This document shows, in pieces, positions 20,248-31,061 of a DNA stretch of 45,297 nt. The DNA comes from Saksenaea vasiformis B4078 (Eukaryota > Mucoromycota > Mucoromycetes > Mucorales > Saksenaeaceae), in assembly GCA_000697055.1 (NCBI GenBank), contig JNDT01001958.1:1-45297 (forward strand). Direction: 5' to 3'. A program made the translations under genes and the position numbers. The stretch's first letter is position 1, and each line of letters begins with the position of its first letter. The notes under the pieces are model-generated. The model searched no databases and was not told the origin of the DNA. It saw nothing but the letters and a program-made list of their open reading frames with translations.

Positions 20248-23200
20248 TTAGAAAATAAATGTCTCTTGTTCACTCAATGTTTTGATTTCTTGGAAGTCTG
20301 CAATGATGCGTTGATCTATTTCAGGCACGAAAACAAGCGTCTCGAGAGTAACAAGGAAGCCACGGCATTCCAGATGATACTACGCCAATCGGATGTTAGT
20401 TAGCGTGAATGATCAATCGATTGGACAAGACCAGATACTCACCAGTCGGAGTGCCTCTTTGAACCATCCATGCACCCACCAGTATGTCCAGTTTGTGTCA
20501 GGGTCTTCATTCTTAGCCGCGAGCGACGATAAAAGTTCCTGCAGTACTTGTACAAATTTTTGGTACATAACGATGAACACTTCTTTCTCTTCTCTTGTCA
20601 CACTGGTGAGCGAGTTTTCTACAATGCGAAGCGTATCTAATTCCTGTTGTGACTCCGCTTGTGCCACTATTCATAAGGGAAAAGCATTTTCCAGCTTAAA
20701 CACATTTGGATTCTTTGTGACACAACTATAACTTACTCTCGGTTAGCGGGCTTTCTGCTCTGTTGGCTTCGTTGATCTGGTGCAAGCTTCGGAAATTCTC
20801 CAGTTTCATCTTCATTTGCACAACACGCGATACAACTTTGTTCAGTGTATTCTTCAAGATTTCCCACGGGTACGATCTATGAGATGCATGAGAGGATGCG
20901 GGCGCTGCTGCATAACTGCGTACCTTGCTGCGTTTTGTAATTGTTCGGCTTCAAAAGTCCACGTGATCACGGATGTTGGATCGATAACGCGGTAGTTCAG
21001 AAGTTTATCCAACAGGATTCCCAAAAACTATTTGTGTGCTTCAATTATTTGACCGTTCGTATCATCAAATATCTTCATCCTACTTGGCTGTTATTCTTCC
21101 AGAAGGAAGCGACAATCTGAACAGTGTGCAAACGTTCTTCAGGTGTAGAGTTCACATGTCGCATAAGCTCCAGATACCTGTCGACGGTAGCATTCAGCTA
21201 TCGTGCCTTTTTTCGTGATGCGATGCTCACCTTTCCACCACATTTAATACGTGAGAGAAACTCTTGCTGCCTACAAGCAAAAGACACTGTAGGAACATCT
21301 CTCTTGTCATTCTACCGCGTGTCTGTTCATCGATGCCCTGTTGCGCTTGTGTCTCGTTGAACTTATCAAGAATATCCCGAATTTCCTCTACTGTCTTTTT
21401 CGCTCGGAGACCATCTATCACAGCCTTTGCTTGTTCATGCAATGGATGTTCTGGATCTTTGTATTCGAAATCAGGAGCTGGTGCTGTCTGTGGAATCATC
21501 ACCAGAAATTCCTCTGGAATACTGCTTTTGATTCTTTCATAGTAACTCAATCGGATTTCCTTTTCTAGCGTTTCACGAATAAAGCTGTGTTGCGGATGAT
21601 CTGGAGGAAGTTCCACGGCATGTTTCCTGAACAAAGATTAGGCCCGAGCCAGCTTATACCATTCTTACCAAGACTTCCAGTCCCACTGAAACCCAAAGTT
21701 ACTCATGTGGTGCGAGAACCAACACCATAAACGGTAAGTGCATTCCGAATCCATGTACTGTACTCGGCTAAACAGACTTTTCACGACTCTCCCCAAAGCC
21801 ATGGGCGTAAATGCGCCTTCTGTTCGGCATAGCTCTGTTAGAACACAGGAATAAAATACTTGACGGAAGGGTGGTGTTGGAAGCTTCAGCATTTGCGTGA
21901 AAATAACCTAAAACGAAGTAAGAATATTTATCTTCTTGCGTCGATGTGTTTACTTCAAGTAGTAATTCAGACAAGTTCCAAGTATTATCTTCCTCGATCA
22001 TCACTTCATCTTCATCTGTTCGAGAATCTCGATCTCGGCTTTCCGATGATGCAGGCGATGTGCGGAAATAGCCAGGCTCAAAGCTTTGCGAAATTCCCAA
22101 AAGATATTTCGCACATTCCTTACGGTTTGATTCGAAAATACGAATCGTATCTGTGATCACATCGCTCAAGATGAAGTATTCTAGACTGTCGTGGTTTGGA
22201 ACACTTGAAAGTGACTAATCCGCCTTCTATCAGTACAGAATCGGATATTGGAAAGCGGTTAACTCACACGACCGGCGTCATCCACGCATATCTTCAGCAT
22301 AGTTTGTGGGGCAATATATTCCACATTTTCGGAATGAACGGGAAGCGTAAATGGCGGCAGATCATGCTGTTCGTATATCATCAGATCCTCTTTATCTAAA
22401 AAAAATAAGTACGTACCTGAAGTGCAGAGTTAAATTCATTATCAAACCATTTGTGAGGCTTGGGAATAACTGCCACCTTCCACAAAAAAGAAAGTCTTTT
22501 AGAATCCCTATGTATCTTCAAAATGTAAATACCTCCCAGTTATCTGCTTGCAATTTTTGGATGAGAGACCACAAGTGAACAAGAGACTGAAATAAAAATG
22601 CAATGATTAATGCTACTGAAAGATGCAGATCAAAGACATGGACAACACTTACATCCTCTGGTGGAGCAAAGCTATCATTTTGATATTGTTTCAGGATATT
22701 CAATTGCTCAACCTTTCCACGACGCTGCATATATGCACCAATTTTGTTGACGATATCCTCGAGATCCGTCGGGTTACGTTCATGTAGCTCCTTCGCGCTC
22801 TACAGACCTGTTATGACATATCGTATACATGCAACAACCTTACCCAAGGCAGTGTAGCCAAAATGATATACACTATACAATCCAAACGACGCTATAATGA
22901 CGTTAATGGATGCAATTAGATGAAAATAGACCTTACTCTCAGTTGTCGAGATTCCTCCAAGCCCACAAGCAAGCTGCTGATTAATGTGCAATATACGGTG
23001 GGCAAGATCACGTTGACGTTAACGAGCTCGCCATAAAACCGAAGAAGTTGTTTCAGTTTAAACCAGTCCGACCGTTCAATGACGTCCTGTAACATCGCGT
23101 TGAATTCGTCCATAAGTTTACCAACCACTTCGTGGTTGCAAACATTTAAAAGACCTAGAAGTGTCGCATATACGGGAGCCTTGGCTGGAATATCGCAGAT

Positions 23201-23707
23201 GCTGTTTGTCTTTCGTTAGTGGATGTCCGTACCCGATGACTTCTGCCCTTACCAAGCTTTAAAAGTTTCCTGTACAGTTGATGGATATTTGGAGTAATCA
23301 TTATCCAAGATATTCTTCATTTTATTAAGATTGACTTGCAGTTCAGGCGAGATCTGGTCATTGTGAGCACAACTGAGATGCATCTACAACGCGTTACCTT
23401 GTCACCGATTTTGATAATGAGGCCCTTAAGACGGACCTCAATATCTTCCATCTCCTCGTCCTTTGCTGGGGAAGCTGCACGATTTGAATTGTGTCGGTAT
23501 CCTCTTCTGTCATCTAGAAAAGCTTAAGTCAAATGGAGCCGCTTTATTACGCGTACATACCTCTTCCATGCCGGGATCCGCCTCCTGTACCAGATCCTCT
23601 GTAACGATTGCCTATCATCAAATATTTTGACGTTAAAATCGCGGAATAAATTAATAATTATCATTACCTTCGTGTCTTGATCTATAGCCTCTTGATTCGT
23701 AGCTCAT
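20248..23707 (-). CDS. CBP80: Nuclear cap-binding complex large subunit CBP80 (NCBP1)
   Basis: CBP80 binds CBP20 to hold the m7G cap of nuclear RNA for splicing and export. Eighteen exons from the ATG at 23707: 23668-23707, 23561-23611, 23398-23513, 23253-23353, 22937-23201, 22844-22891, 22653-22799, 22533-22586, 22417-22476, 22268-22366, 21954-22214, 21669-21907, 21231-21626, 21084-21177, 20924-21027, 20737-20876, 20443-20666, 20248-20379. Total 856 residues, whole codons. The N-terminus is an RG/RS-rich basic tail (RGYRSRHEGNRYRG), a likely nuclear signal. MIF4G-type helical sequence follows (PVYATLLGLLNVCNHEVVGK, LLRFYGELVNVNVILP). Later landmarks are PHKWFDNEFNSALQHDLPPF, FESNRKECAKYLLGI, KSFSHVLNVVERYLELMR and LLDKLLNYRVIDPTSVITW. 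An acidic Ser-rich insertion (about residues 395-430) makes it longer than the human protein. Confidence 0.95.
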
Positions 23708-24004
23708 GTCTTATCCCACGGCAAAAAGCTACGGCTAGGATTTTCTGATGAGAGGACAGTCTCAAATTTTTTTGCGAGTGCAACATGCGCCGCTTGAAAA
23801 TTACCGGATTTTGAATACATTTTCGTCATCCAAATATTACTTTTGCGTCGACACCAACTCAATCCTGCAGTGAGGAGCAGCGCATTTTTGCGCAGAGAAT
23901 CAGGTACCTTTGCTTCTGAAGCGAAGGTGTATTGCGCTAGTCTGTTGTAATAGGTTCCCCAACGCACCAATCGAAAGCCTTAAAGCGACAGTATTTAAAG
24001 GGAC
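23708..24004. other. Upstream region of CBP80
   Basis: An 88-codon open frame on the same strand (23704-23970) ends at the CBP80 start. It lacks any recognisable domain, so I treat the stretch as promoter/5' leader. Confidence 0.35.
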
Positions 24005-24403
24005 GCATGAATTCCTTTTTTTTTTTTTTTCCTTTGGCTCCGTTTCCCACATGAAACGTCCCCAGTACGTACTGGGGCCGGCTATACACACAGAAACTCA
24101 TGCCTTTTGATTGATTGTGTAGACTTCTGGTAAAAGCATGACACGAGCCACTCCATGGAAGCCATGAACGATTTCTCCCATTCCCACGGCAATGGTGCGG
24201 GGCGTGGCACTCCCAAATCGTATGGGAATACCTTCGGGATAAGATTTCGCGCCCATCGAGGGGCCGCGTTGATATAAGTAGTGTATGAATTTGTTGCCAA
24301 CTTATGTATTAACGGACGCATACTTGGTTCTTTTTTAGCGTAGAAGTGGCTCCCCATGGACCCAAAGTTTATATAGATTAGCGTAAAAATTTATTCAATA
24401 ACC
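24005..24403. repeat. Dispersed repeat family, copy 3
   Basis: Begins with poly-T and CCTTTGGCTCCGTTT, has AAACGTCCCCAGTACG where copy 1 has AACATCCCCGGTAAGG, TACTTATATCAAC...GATGGGCGCGAAAT where copy 1 has TACTTACATCAAC...CATGGGCGCATAG, and ends TAGCGTAAAAATTTATTCAATAA. The shared order of landmarks supports homology to 6290-6870. A minus-strand open frame here (24082-24357) is not conserved as a frame in copy 1. Confidence 0.5.
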
Positions 24404-24739
24404 GGTACTGATAGAGCCGGCTGAAGCATATAGGAATCGACAATGCTTTTAACAATTAATCCTTCGACTATCGAAAGTCCACCCAAGCAATTTTTGTTAA
24501 AGACATGCTGTAGATTGTTCTCCTTGTATCCGAAATTACAGGATGTCCCATGCGATATCACGCCAGCTTTATGCTACTTGCTGTGAGCTTCGAACGCAAT
24601 TCGCGGTGAAAAAGATTTATTGCTGCGTTTGCCCTGATGCTGATACATTTTATTCGTTTGTGTTAGTGATATAGTTCTCTATCTGATACGAAAAGGTTAT
24701 TTCAGACAAACGGATGTGGTGGGTATTTAATGGAACTCA

Positions 24740-25230
24740 CGCATCATTCTTGGTTCTTCACCTCTGCTTCTCGCCAACGTCCCCCTAAGAATGTCAATTG
24801 TCTACGTCTAAAGATCATCCATATTTTCTGCTTGTTCATTTAGCTACATGATCTCTTTCCTGTATCATCCTGGTCATGCTGGTGTTTAACGCTCCTTGCT
24901 TAACTAAACGTTGTCGCACTCAGTGTTTACTCATTTTTCCTGTAGATCGCCGGACCATGCGTCAATCCACGTCCTGCGCAGACAGTTTATACATTAGCTT
25001 TCAAGGCAGAGGATGACTTCCGCCTCCTCACCGCCCAGCCATCTCAGTTGCAAAGCTAGGCCGCGCCTACTGGACGGGAATACTGAATGACCTTTGCGTC
25101 CGCCGAGGACAAAGTTGGATGTAAAGTATTACGAGTTATTGACACATACTCAATTTTTTCATAAACGTAACTTTGGCTTTTCATGCACGCAAATTTATTC
25201 AGAGTAGCATAAAAAAACGCATTCAATAAA
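24740..25230. repeat. Dispersed repeat family, copy 4
   Basis: Contains AACGTCCCCCTAAG, then AGCTACATGATCTCTTTCC, and ends TAGCATAAAAAAACGCATTCAATAA; all three have counterparts in copies 1 and 3. Confidence 0.45.
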
Positions 25231-26639
25231 TAGTATTTGATGATATAGTGTTTCGTCTATCCCTGGGGAGCTCCTTCATGCTCGATCTGAATCCGTCGTT
25301 GACAGGAGGGAAAAAGAAACAGAAACCACAACAGCAGCGATAGCAACAAAAAGCAGGGTCGGCATGGTGATCGCCATCTGACCCACTCAATCAATAATTC
25401 GACATCGATTTGCTCGAAAACTCGTGGAACACTGCGTCGAAGATATGCGCTCCTCGGGCTTTTCCCGTCTCGCATAATGCCATGTCACTTCCCTCGTGCA
25501 ACAAGCGCTTCACCAAGAGCTTATCCTGCCTCAGCCCTGCCCACTGTGCATCAGGTGATATAGCTCACCTCATGTATCTGTATCTGCCAACATCAAGTGT
25601 GGCTATAATATCGACTATCGGTTACATAAAGCATTATAGTCTACATGTCCTTGCATGTGTTTGAAATATCGATTGGCGGTCGCCCGTCTTGACATAAAGC
25701 GAGCTGGAATTATTGGGAGCACTTGAGATTAACACCTGTGAGTAATCTACAACGTCTGTACCGCGCCTCACGCAAAGCGTTACGCGACATCTTGCCGGAC
25801 CTCTAACAAAATACTGTGCACTGGAATCCTCCTATCTGAATTGCTCTTTCAGCCTTTTGTCCACCAGCACATGCCCTTGCCTCATTTCTTCCTAGACTCT
25901 CCACAAAGGCTCGCGGGCAATGGTGCCACCTCTCTTGGGTAGGTATTTGATGTCGAGTACAACCCATAGATTGGCTCCCATTCCGAAAAGTCTAAAACGG
26001 ATAACGCCTCAATTACCCGCCGCCAACTCCTTCTAAACATGCTCGACATATTCCAGCCTCAGAGGTAGCAGCTACTGAGAGAAAGAGAGAAAGAGAGACA
26101 GAGAGACAGAGCGACAGAGAAAGCAAGAAAGGTAGGAAATGCAAAGCAGAGGATACCTGCAAGGCGGAATTCCATGTGTTGGGCTACCGATATAGATTGA
26201 AGCGGGAAAGGATACATCAGCTAGTTCATTCCTATTCACCGGTAGGCGGAGGACCGAATCAATGCAGACTGGCTGAGGTCTCTCGCCTATTGGTGGGTTT
26301 GTCTTCGCGTCCGCTTCGTTCGTTGTCGTTTCTTTTTTTTTAGAGCTTCGCCGAGGCCACATATGCTGTAGCGACATCGAACGTAGACCAAAAAGATCAA
26401 GTGAGAAAACTCTTTATTTCCTGTGACTATACTATATTTTACAGAAAGGCTACCGAAGAAGGTGTTCGTGCTGTGACCGATACAGATAGTGTGCTACTCT
26501 CGTTTCCCGTTACGCTGCTTTGCTCATCTTGTTGTTTGCGGCGCTGATTGGCTCGGTTGTTCGTTTTGTTGTTTGCCTCGTTGTTTGTCTTGTTCTTCGC
26601 CTTGTTGTTCGTCTTGCTGAACTCGTTCGCCAAACGATT
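25231..26639. other. Gene-poor stretch with simple repeats
   Basis: No confident gene. On the minus strand around 25400-25560 a frame reads DKLLVKRLLHEGSDMAL and KARGAHIFDAVFHEF. It looks protein-like but soon meets stops, so it may be the remains of a gene. Simple repeats: a GAGA/GACA tract at 26076-26130, and TTGTTTG/TTGTTCG-type repeats at about 26528-26632 that would encode KTNN-rich sequence on the minus strand. Confidence 0.4.
26076..26130 (+). repeat. GA-rich microsatellite
   Basis: Purine tract of (GAGA)n and (GACA)n type: GAGAGAAAGAGAGAAAGAGA, then GACAGAGAGACAGAGCGACA. Confidence 0.8.
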
Positions 26640-27600
26640 CATTCATCCGGCGGCATCATCCCATCGCCGTGACAGATGCATCGGGAACCCATGGGTTGAT
26701 CGTTGGCGAGATTCAACCCACCTCCGGAATGGCCCCCCACAAAGCCAGAACCGTACACCAACTGAACCAAGATGGACGTCCTCCAGCCCAACAGGCAAAT
26801 GCCATCAGGACCGTGCCGGGGTTTGCCAACTCTTACCTCAAGAGCCAGCGGTTGTGCACGAACTTTAGAAATGAATCTCTGGCGTCATGCAAACCAGTTC
26901 GAACCAGGAGCGCACAACCAGAAGAGCATACACTCAACTAATCATACGTCAAGCTCTAAAGCGCATGTCGGCTAACACACCGGAGTGAAAGCTATCCAGA
27001 TGATTCAGCGCCTAGAACCAGTCTGACCCAGTAGACCGGACCCACAGGAACATACGTTAACCGACTTTCAAGGCAAAGCCAGCTAAAACGGAGGTATTTT
27101 AAAGAATCATCTCTGGGAACCTACCATCCCCACAAGACCGAAATCTTGAGACGTGCGCAGGCTAGCCCAATGAAGGGATAACCAGCCAAGCAAGATGCTT
27201 AACCCAAAGAACAATCAATCCGGAGACCAACTGCCCTAAGAACGCACGCTGCCACGTAGTTTAAGGATAACTCCTTGGGAACATGACCTGCCCGCGCGTG
27301 TTGGCCAACTCCATAAAGGTGAGAACCAGTCAGCTGAAGCTCCAATCCAGGAATAAACCCGGGAAACCGTTACCCAACCCAAAGGAGCACGATGATCCAA
27401 TGGACACGCGAAATCCCAGAAAAAGATCGCCTTAAGACCATGTAGAGTCATCCCGGGACGGGAATCATCAAATCCTAGGACGATGCGCCAGATAACAGAA
27501 GTTACCTACTAATAAGTTTCCTCCTCCTTCAGAAACCCATCAGCCAAAAGGACCGAAATCCTTAGGGACGACTTTGAGGTTTGGCACGGCAACTAGCGTA
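26640..27600. other. T-poor, strand-biased block without a clear gene
   Basis: For nearly 1 kb the plus strand is rich in A, C and G and poor in T, unlike the AT-rich flanks. Motifs recur loosely: ACCGAAATC followed by TTGAGACG at about 27140 and CTTAGGGACG at about 27555, and GGGAAC followed by CTACC or ATGACC. The longest plus frame (26669-26941) has no recognisable domain. Such bias is seen in old gag-like or structural-repeat sequence, but I cannot assign it. Confidence 0.4.
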
Positions 27601-27863
27601 CTAGTTACTGGACGGCGACCAATCAAAGGACCAGCGATGCATATGGTGTCAAGCCTCGGTCTTGGTTTGCATAGTCTAACTTCCCTGAGTCTCTAAAAAA
27701 AAAAGGATGGACACGTATGGCGGGTTGTTATCTACCCACCATACCGTAGCCCGTAGCGCAAGGTCTATTCAAAATAATTAGTAAATAAGAAAAAGAATAA
27801 ATGTAATAAACATACCTTTTAAGAGGAAGACCGGTCGAGGAATACTCAGTAGACTATGCGGGA

Positions 27864-28615
27864 TTATGGCACCAATCTCTGTGGGGGATCATTCCGGAAG
27901 CGAAAGGAAGGTCGATCTGCGCCGTAACTCCAACGTACATGAGGTCCGTTTATGGTCCCTGCCCCAGAGTGGGAAACTATAATAGCTGGGTTACACTTTG
28001 TGAAACAAACACTACTAAAAGCGTACCTGATTGATCGGCATTTGTGTTCTTGCATAACACCGACGCAGAGGTGAATGGTGTAATGTCGGTGACGATCTGT
28101 AGTTGACATATGAATGAATGGGAAGGATCAAGTGAATGGTACTTCCCTCGATCAAAGGTGGGAGGTTCAGAGCCCGGCGGTAAATAGAGACTGTACTCTT
28201 GAAAGAGCATGTCGAGATCTGAAATGAGAGTTAATTAGAAAAGAATAAATGATCGAACGATTCCTAAAGCATACCTTGTTGAAATAAATAGAAACGCGTC
28301 GAAAACGCGAGATACGCGTGGTTCCGGAAACTAAAGCAACGTAAAAAAACAATTTTGTTTGGAATATAGCTTACCGGAAAGTTTTGTTGCAAGAAGAGAA
28401 TAACGAAAGGATGAAAGCAGTAACAGAAAAAAAAAATGAGATAAAAGATAAAGTTAAAAAAGAATAAGAAAAAAAAAGAGAGAAAAAGAAAGGTAAGAAA
28501 TAAAAAAAAACTCGTCTGTCGGCATCATCAGCAAAGAGTGGCCAGCTCTTTGCAACGTCTTGTACGTCTGGCCAGGACAACAAGAACGTATAATGACGAT
28601 GTTGGCCTCCGACAT
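27864..28615 (-). CDS. Unrecognised multi-exon gene, 154 residues
   Basis: I do not recognise a family. A consistent four-exon model on the minus strand starts at the ATG at 28615 (MSEANIVIIRSCC): 28512-28615, 28275-28330, 28027-28218 and 27864-27976. Introns are 181, 56 and 50 bp, all GT-AG. The frame stays open across every join and totals whole codons. The first intron is very T-rich on the coding strand with a GTTTTT donor, its weakest point; an alternative donor at 28374 (GTAAGC) would give another 5' exon. Notable stretches are FYLFQQDLDMLFQEYSLYLP, PPGSEPPTFDRGKYHSLD and RWSYGADRPSFRFRNDPPQ. No signal peptide, membrane segment or catalytic motif is evident. It sits in a transposon-rich region, so it could be element cargo or a lineage-specific gene. 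Confidence 0.4.
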
Positions 28616-28745
28616 TGAGTACAACAAGAAGTATAAAAAGGAAAGAAGAAAAGAAAAACTTACCAAAAAAGAGATATAAACGAAAGAGAAAAGAAAACGA
28701 AAAGGAAAAAAAAACGACCTTTTTAAAGGCCTCCTGAGAAATCAA

Positions 28746-29736
28746 CCTCAGCGCGTTATGTCACTCCCCAAGATAATGCACCGTTTATCAAGGAAACAGA
28801 ATAAGGTGAAAGTATTGAAGTGATCTCTCATGTCGAATGTCTGTTACAAAGGGCATTAGCTCATTCGAATGTCATTTAGTTCGGTCATTCAGCTGCATGC
28901 AACCGAATCGCGATTATAAAAACAGCCGAATGTAACCGCTATTTATATTGCGTTTTGCCGGTGTCTATTCGCATGATGTTTTTCCTATGGTAAATAACTT
29001 GTCCTTTCTGAAGTATTATTTTACCGCTGGTGTCGATGCTAGTTGCATAAAAAGATTAATCCATTACTGCGGTTGGATTTTCATTAAAGCGAAAAAGAAG
29101 TCTTTCTTCAACATCAATTGCTGTTTCTCGTTACAAAAGGCACTTGTTTGTTTAAAGTGGTGTAGGTATGTGCAATGGAGTTTTGTTGCCTGAATCTTAT
29201 GTGATCGATGAGAACTTATGCGGGTCTGACCTGCCGTTCTCTCATAAATTTACGTCATGATGGTCGCATCTGCAGTACGATGGGAAGCTAGCTATAGCTT
29301 ACATTAAAGACATAAAAGATATTCTCAAATCAAAAGACGTGCAAAAGCGGAAAGGAGATGGTGGTTCAGGGACGTACCGTTGCGAAAAATAGATATCCAA
29401 GCATGTTTGAACCGGTAAACAATTTAAAGCCTGTAGGTTTCTTTAATCTAATCTATCCAACCTTGAATAAAGCTGAGAATCACTTTTCGACCATCCTTTA
29501 TGGCGTTACGTTGTCCCGAAATTCCTAAAAAGTACGCTAAACTGTATTACGTAGAAGTTACTGTGCTATTATTCGCTCACATTTTACAAACTTTTCCTGT
29601 AAATTCGCATCTACTTGAAGCTATTCGACATTGCTTTCATATGGACTCTGCACATTGGGATATGTCTTTTTATGTTCACTCAAGTTTACGAAAGTTCATT
29701 GATGATCTGACGAAAAATTGATCAAGTAACATATCT
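28746..29736. other. Intergenic region with a possible promoter or solo-LTR remnant
   Basis: A TATA-like GATTATAAAAACAG sits at about 28912, some 70 bp downstream of TGTTACAAAG (28842), an LTR-like start. No matching end or second copy is visible. Small frames at 28948-29193 and 29500-29721 have no recognisable domain. Confidence 0.3.
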
Positions 29737-31061
29737 CTTAGGGACCATACCACTCTTAAATTTGCGGACTATACTGTCCTCTATCCAATGTCCTAGGTGA
29801 TCTCTTACGCCTGCTTAATCTAGTCAGCGCAGCCAGACATAATTTCTTTTTCTCACTGCTTTCACTAATTTGAACTTAACCTCGTGTTTATGAATCCTGC
29901 CGATAATTTCGTCATCTTCAAAGAAAGGAAATTGTACCTTGTTGATCAAGCCACTCCGCAGTTTTCCTACGTGTGATTTTCCTGACAAGAGGAAAGGGAA
30001 CAATGCGGAATTTTACCAGTCCGCGATAATTCGGGACAGGCGCATAGAAGACGATAGTTACAATGATTTGTATGAACATGATGACCCAGATAGTTTGGAG
30101 CGTCTGTTCTTTATATTGCAAATGATGATTGAGAGGGTGCATCGTTTTTCGTAAGCTCCATTTGTTGATGTGGCATGCAATACAGTCGAAAGGTGCGCTT
30201 GATTTTGGTTCGAGGTGTCAGCAACGTTAACGGATACACCTTAAGGACCTTTCCTATTGCGTTTGCGTGGATAGATAAGGAGAAAGAAAGCACATATATC
30301 TGGTACTTGCTAACGCTGTCAGATGCAATTTTCTTTCTCTATGTCGTTTTAGTTTCCATCCTCACTTTTACTTTCTTTCGATTGACTTTGTTTTATTGAC
30401 AGTGCCGCTTTTATCATCTTCTTTCTTGTAACTTTTTATTAACTGCACCTCTTTTGCATTTCTACCATTTTTATTCGTTCTTCCTCATCTGTTTTTCAAT
30501 TTTTTTCTTACCTTCTGTTATCTACTTTCATAACGAGTCAAAGCACGAAGACAGCTCTTCCCTGATCTTTCCGTAAATCCTTCTTGGATTTTTTACTAAA
30601 TAGCTTATTGAAAAAAGATGCCACTAAGAGAAAAAATACAGATATCGAAATAGAATAAAAAGAGCTACATTCTGATATAAAGAATAATTTTTTCAGACAA
30701 TATCTGAAAATTGACAAATGCGCTGAAAATGAGCAAAATGCACAGAGGTTAACCTTGCCAAATGGCCAGTTTCACCTCCGTTTTGACAAAAAATAATTTT
30801 GCATAAAAAAATACAAGCACATAGAGTAAGAAGATGCTAGTGACAACACACTACTTGCATGCCATTCACACATATACTTTACGAGAAAAACGTAAACAAG
30901 TGATCTTTCGATTTGGATTGGCTGTCGGAGACCTTCCTCTTTCCACATTGGGACACCATCCATGTCTTTGATTTGCGTGGTCTCAATAGTTTCCGCAGCC
31001 GCACAGCAGTGAAAAGTCCGGTATTCCCGAGACTTGGGTCGGGAATCGTATGGTCCCTAAG
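29737..31061 (+). mobile_element. Decayed second MULE family, copy A
   Basis: Bounded by a 14-bp perfect inverted repeat (CTTAGGGACCATAC at 29737-29750 and its complement at 31048-31061). The interior is homologous over about 1.1 kb to copy B at 39600-41240. At 30180-30400 it encodes a MULE-catalytic-like stretch (VRGVSNVNGYTLRTFPIAFA, WIDKEKESTYIWYLLTL). Stops and frame breaks show that it is dead, and it lacks a large internal part present in copy B. I find no target duplication at the ends. Confidence 0.6.

Noticed and set aside
22388..22416. A 17- or 29-bp ultrashort intron in CBP80
   Set aside because: Using the downstream acceptor at 22367 gives a normal 50-bp intron and joins ALQ to HDLPPF, which fits the family better.
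24082..24357. 91-codon minus-strand frame
   Set aside because: It lies in a dispersed repeat, and the homologous stretch at 6600-6820 is interrupted in that frame.
26895..26915. AGTTCGAACC as a tRNA B-box
   Set aside because: No acceptor stem, anticodon arm or A-box at the right distance; no tRNA can be folded around it.
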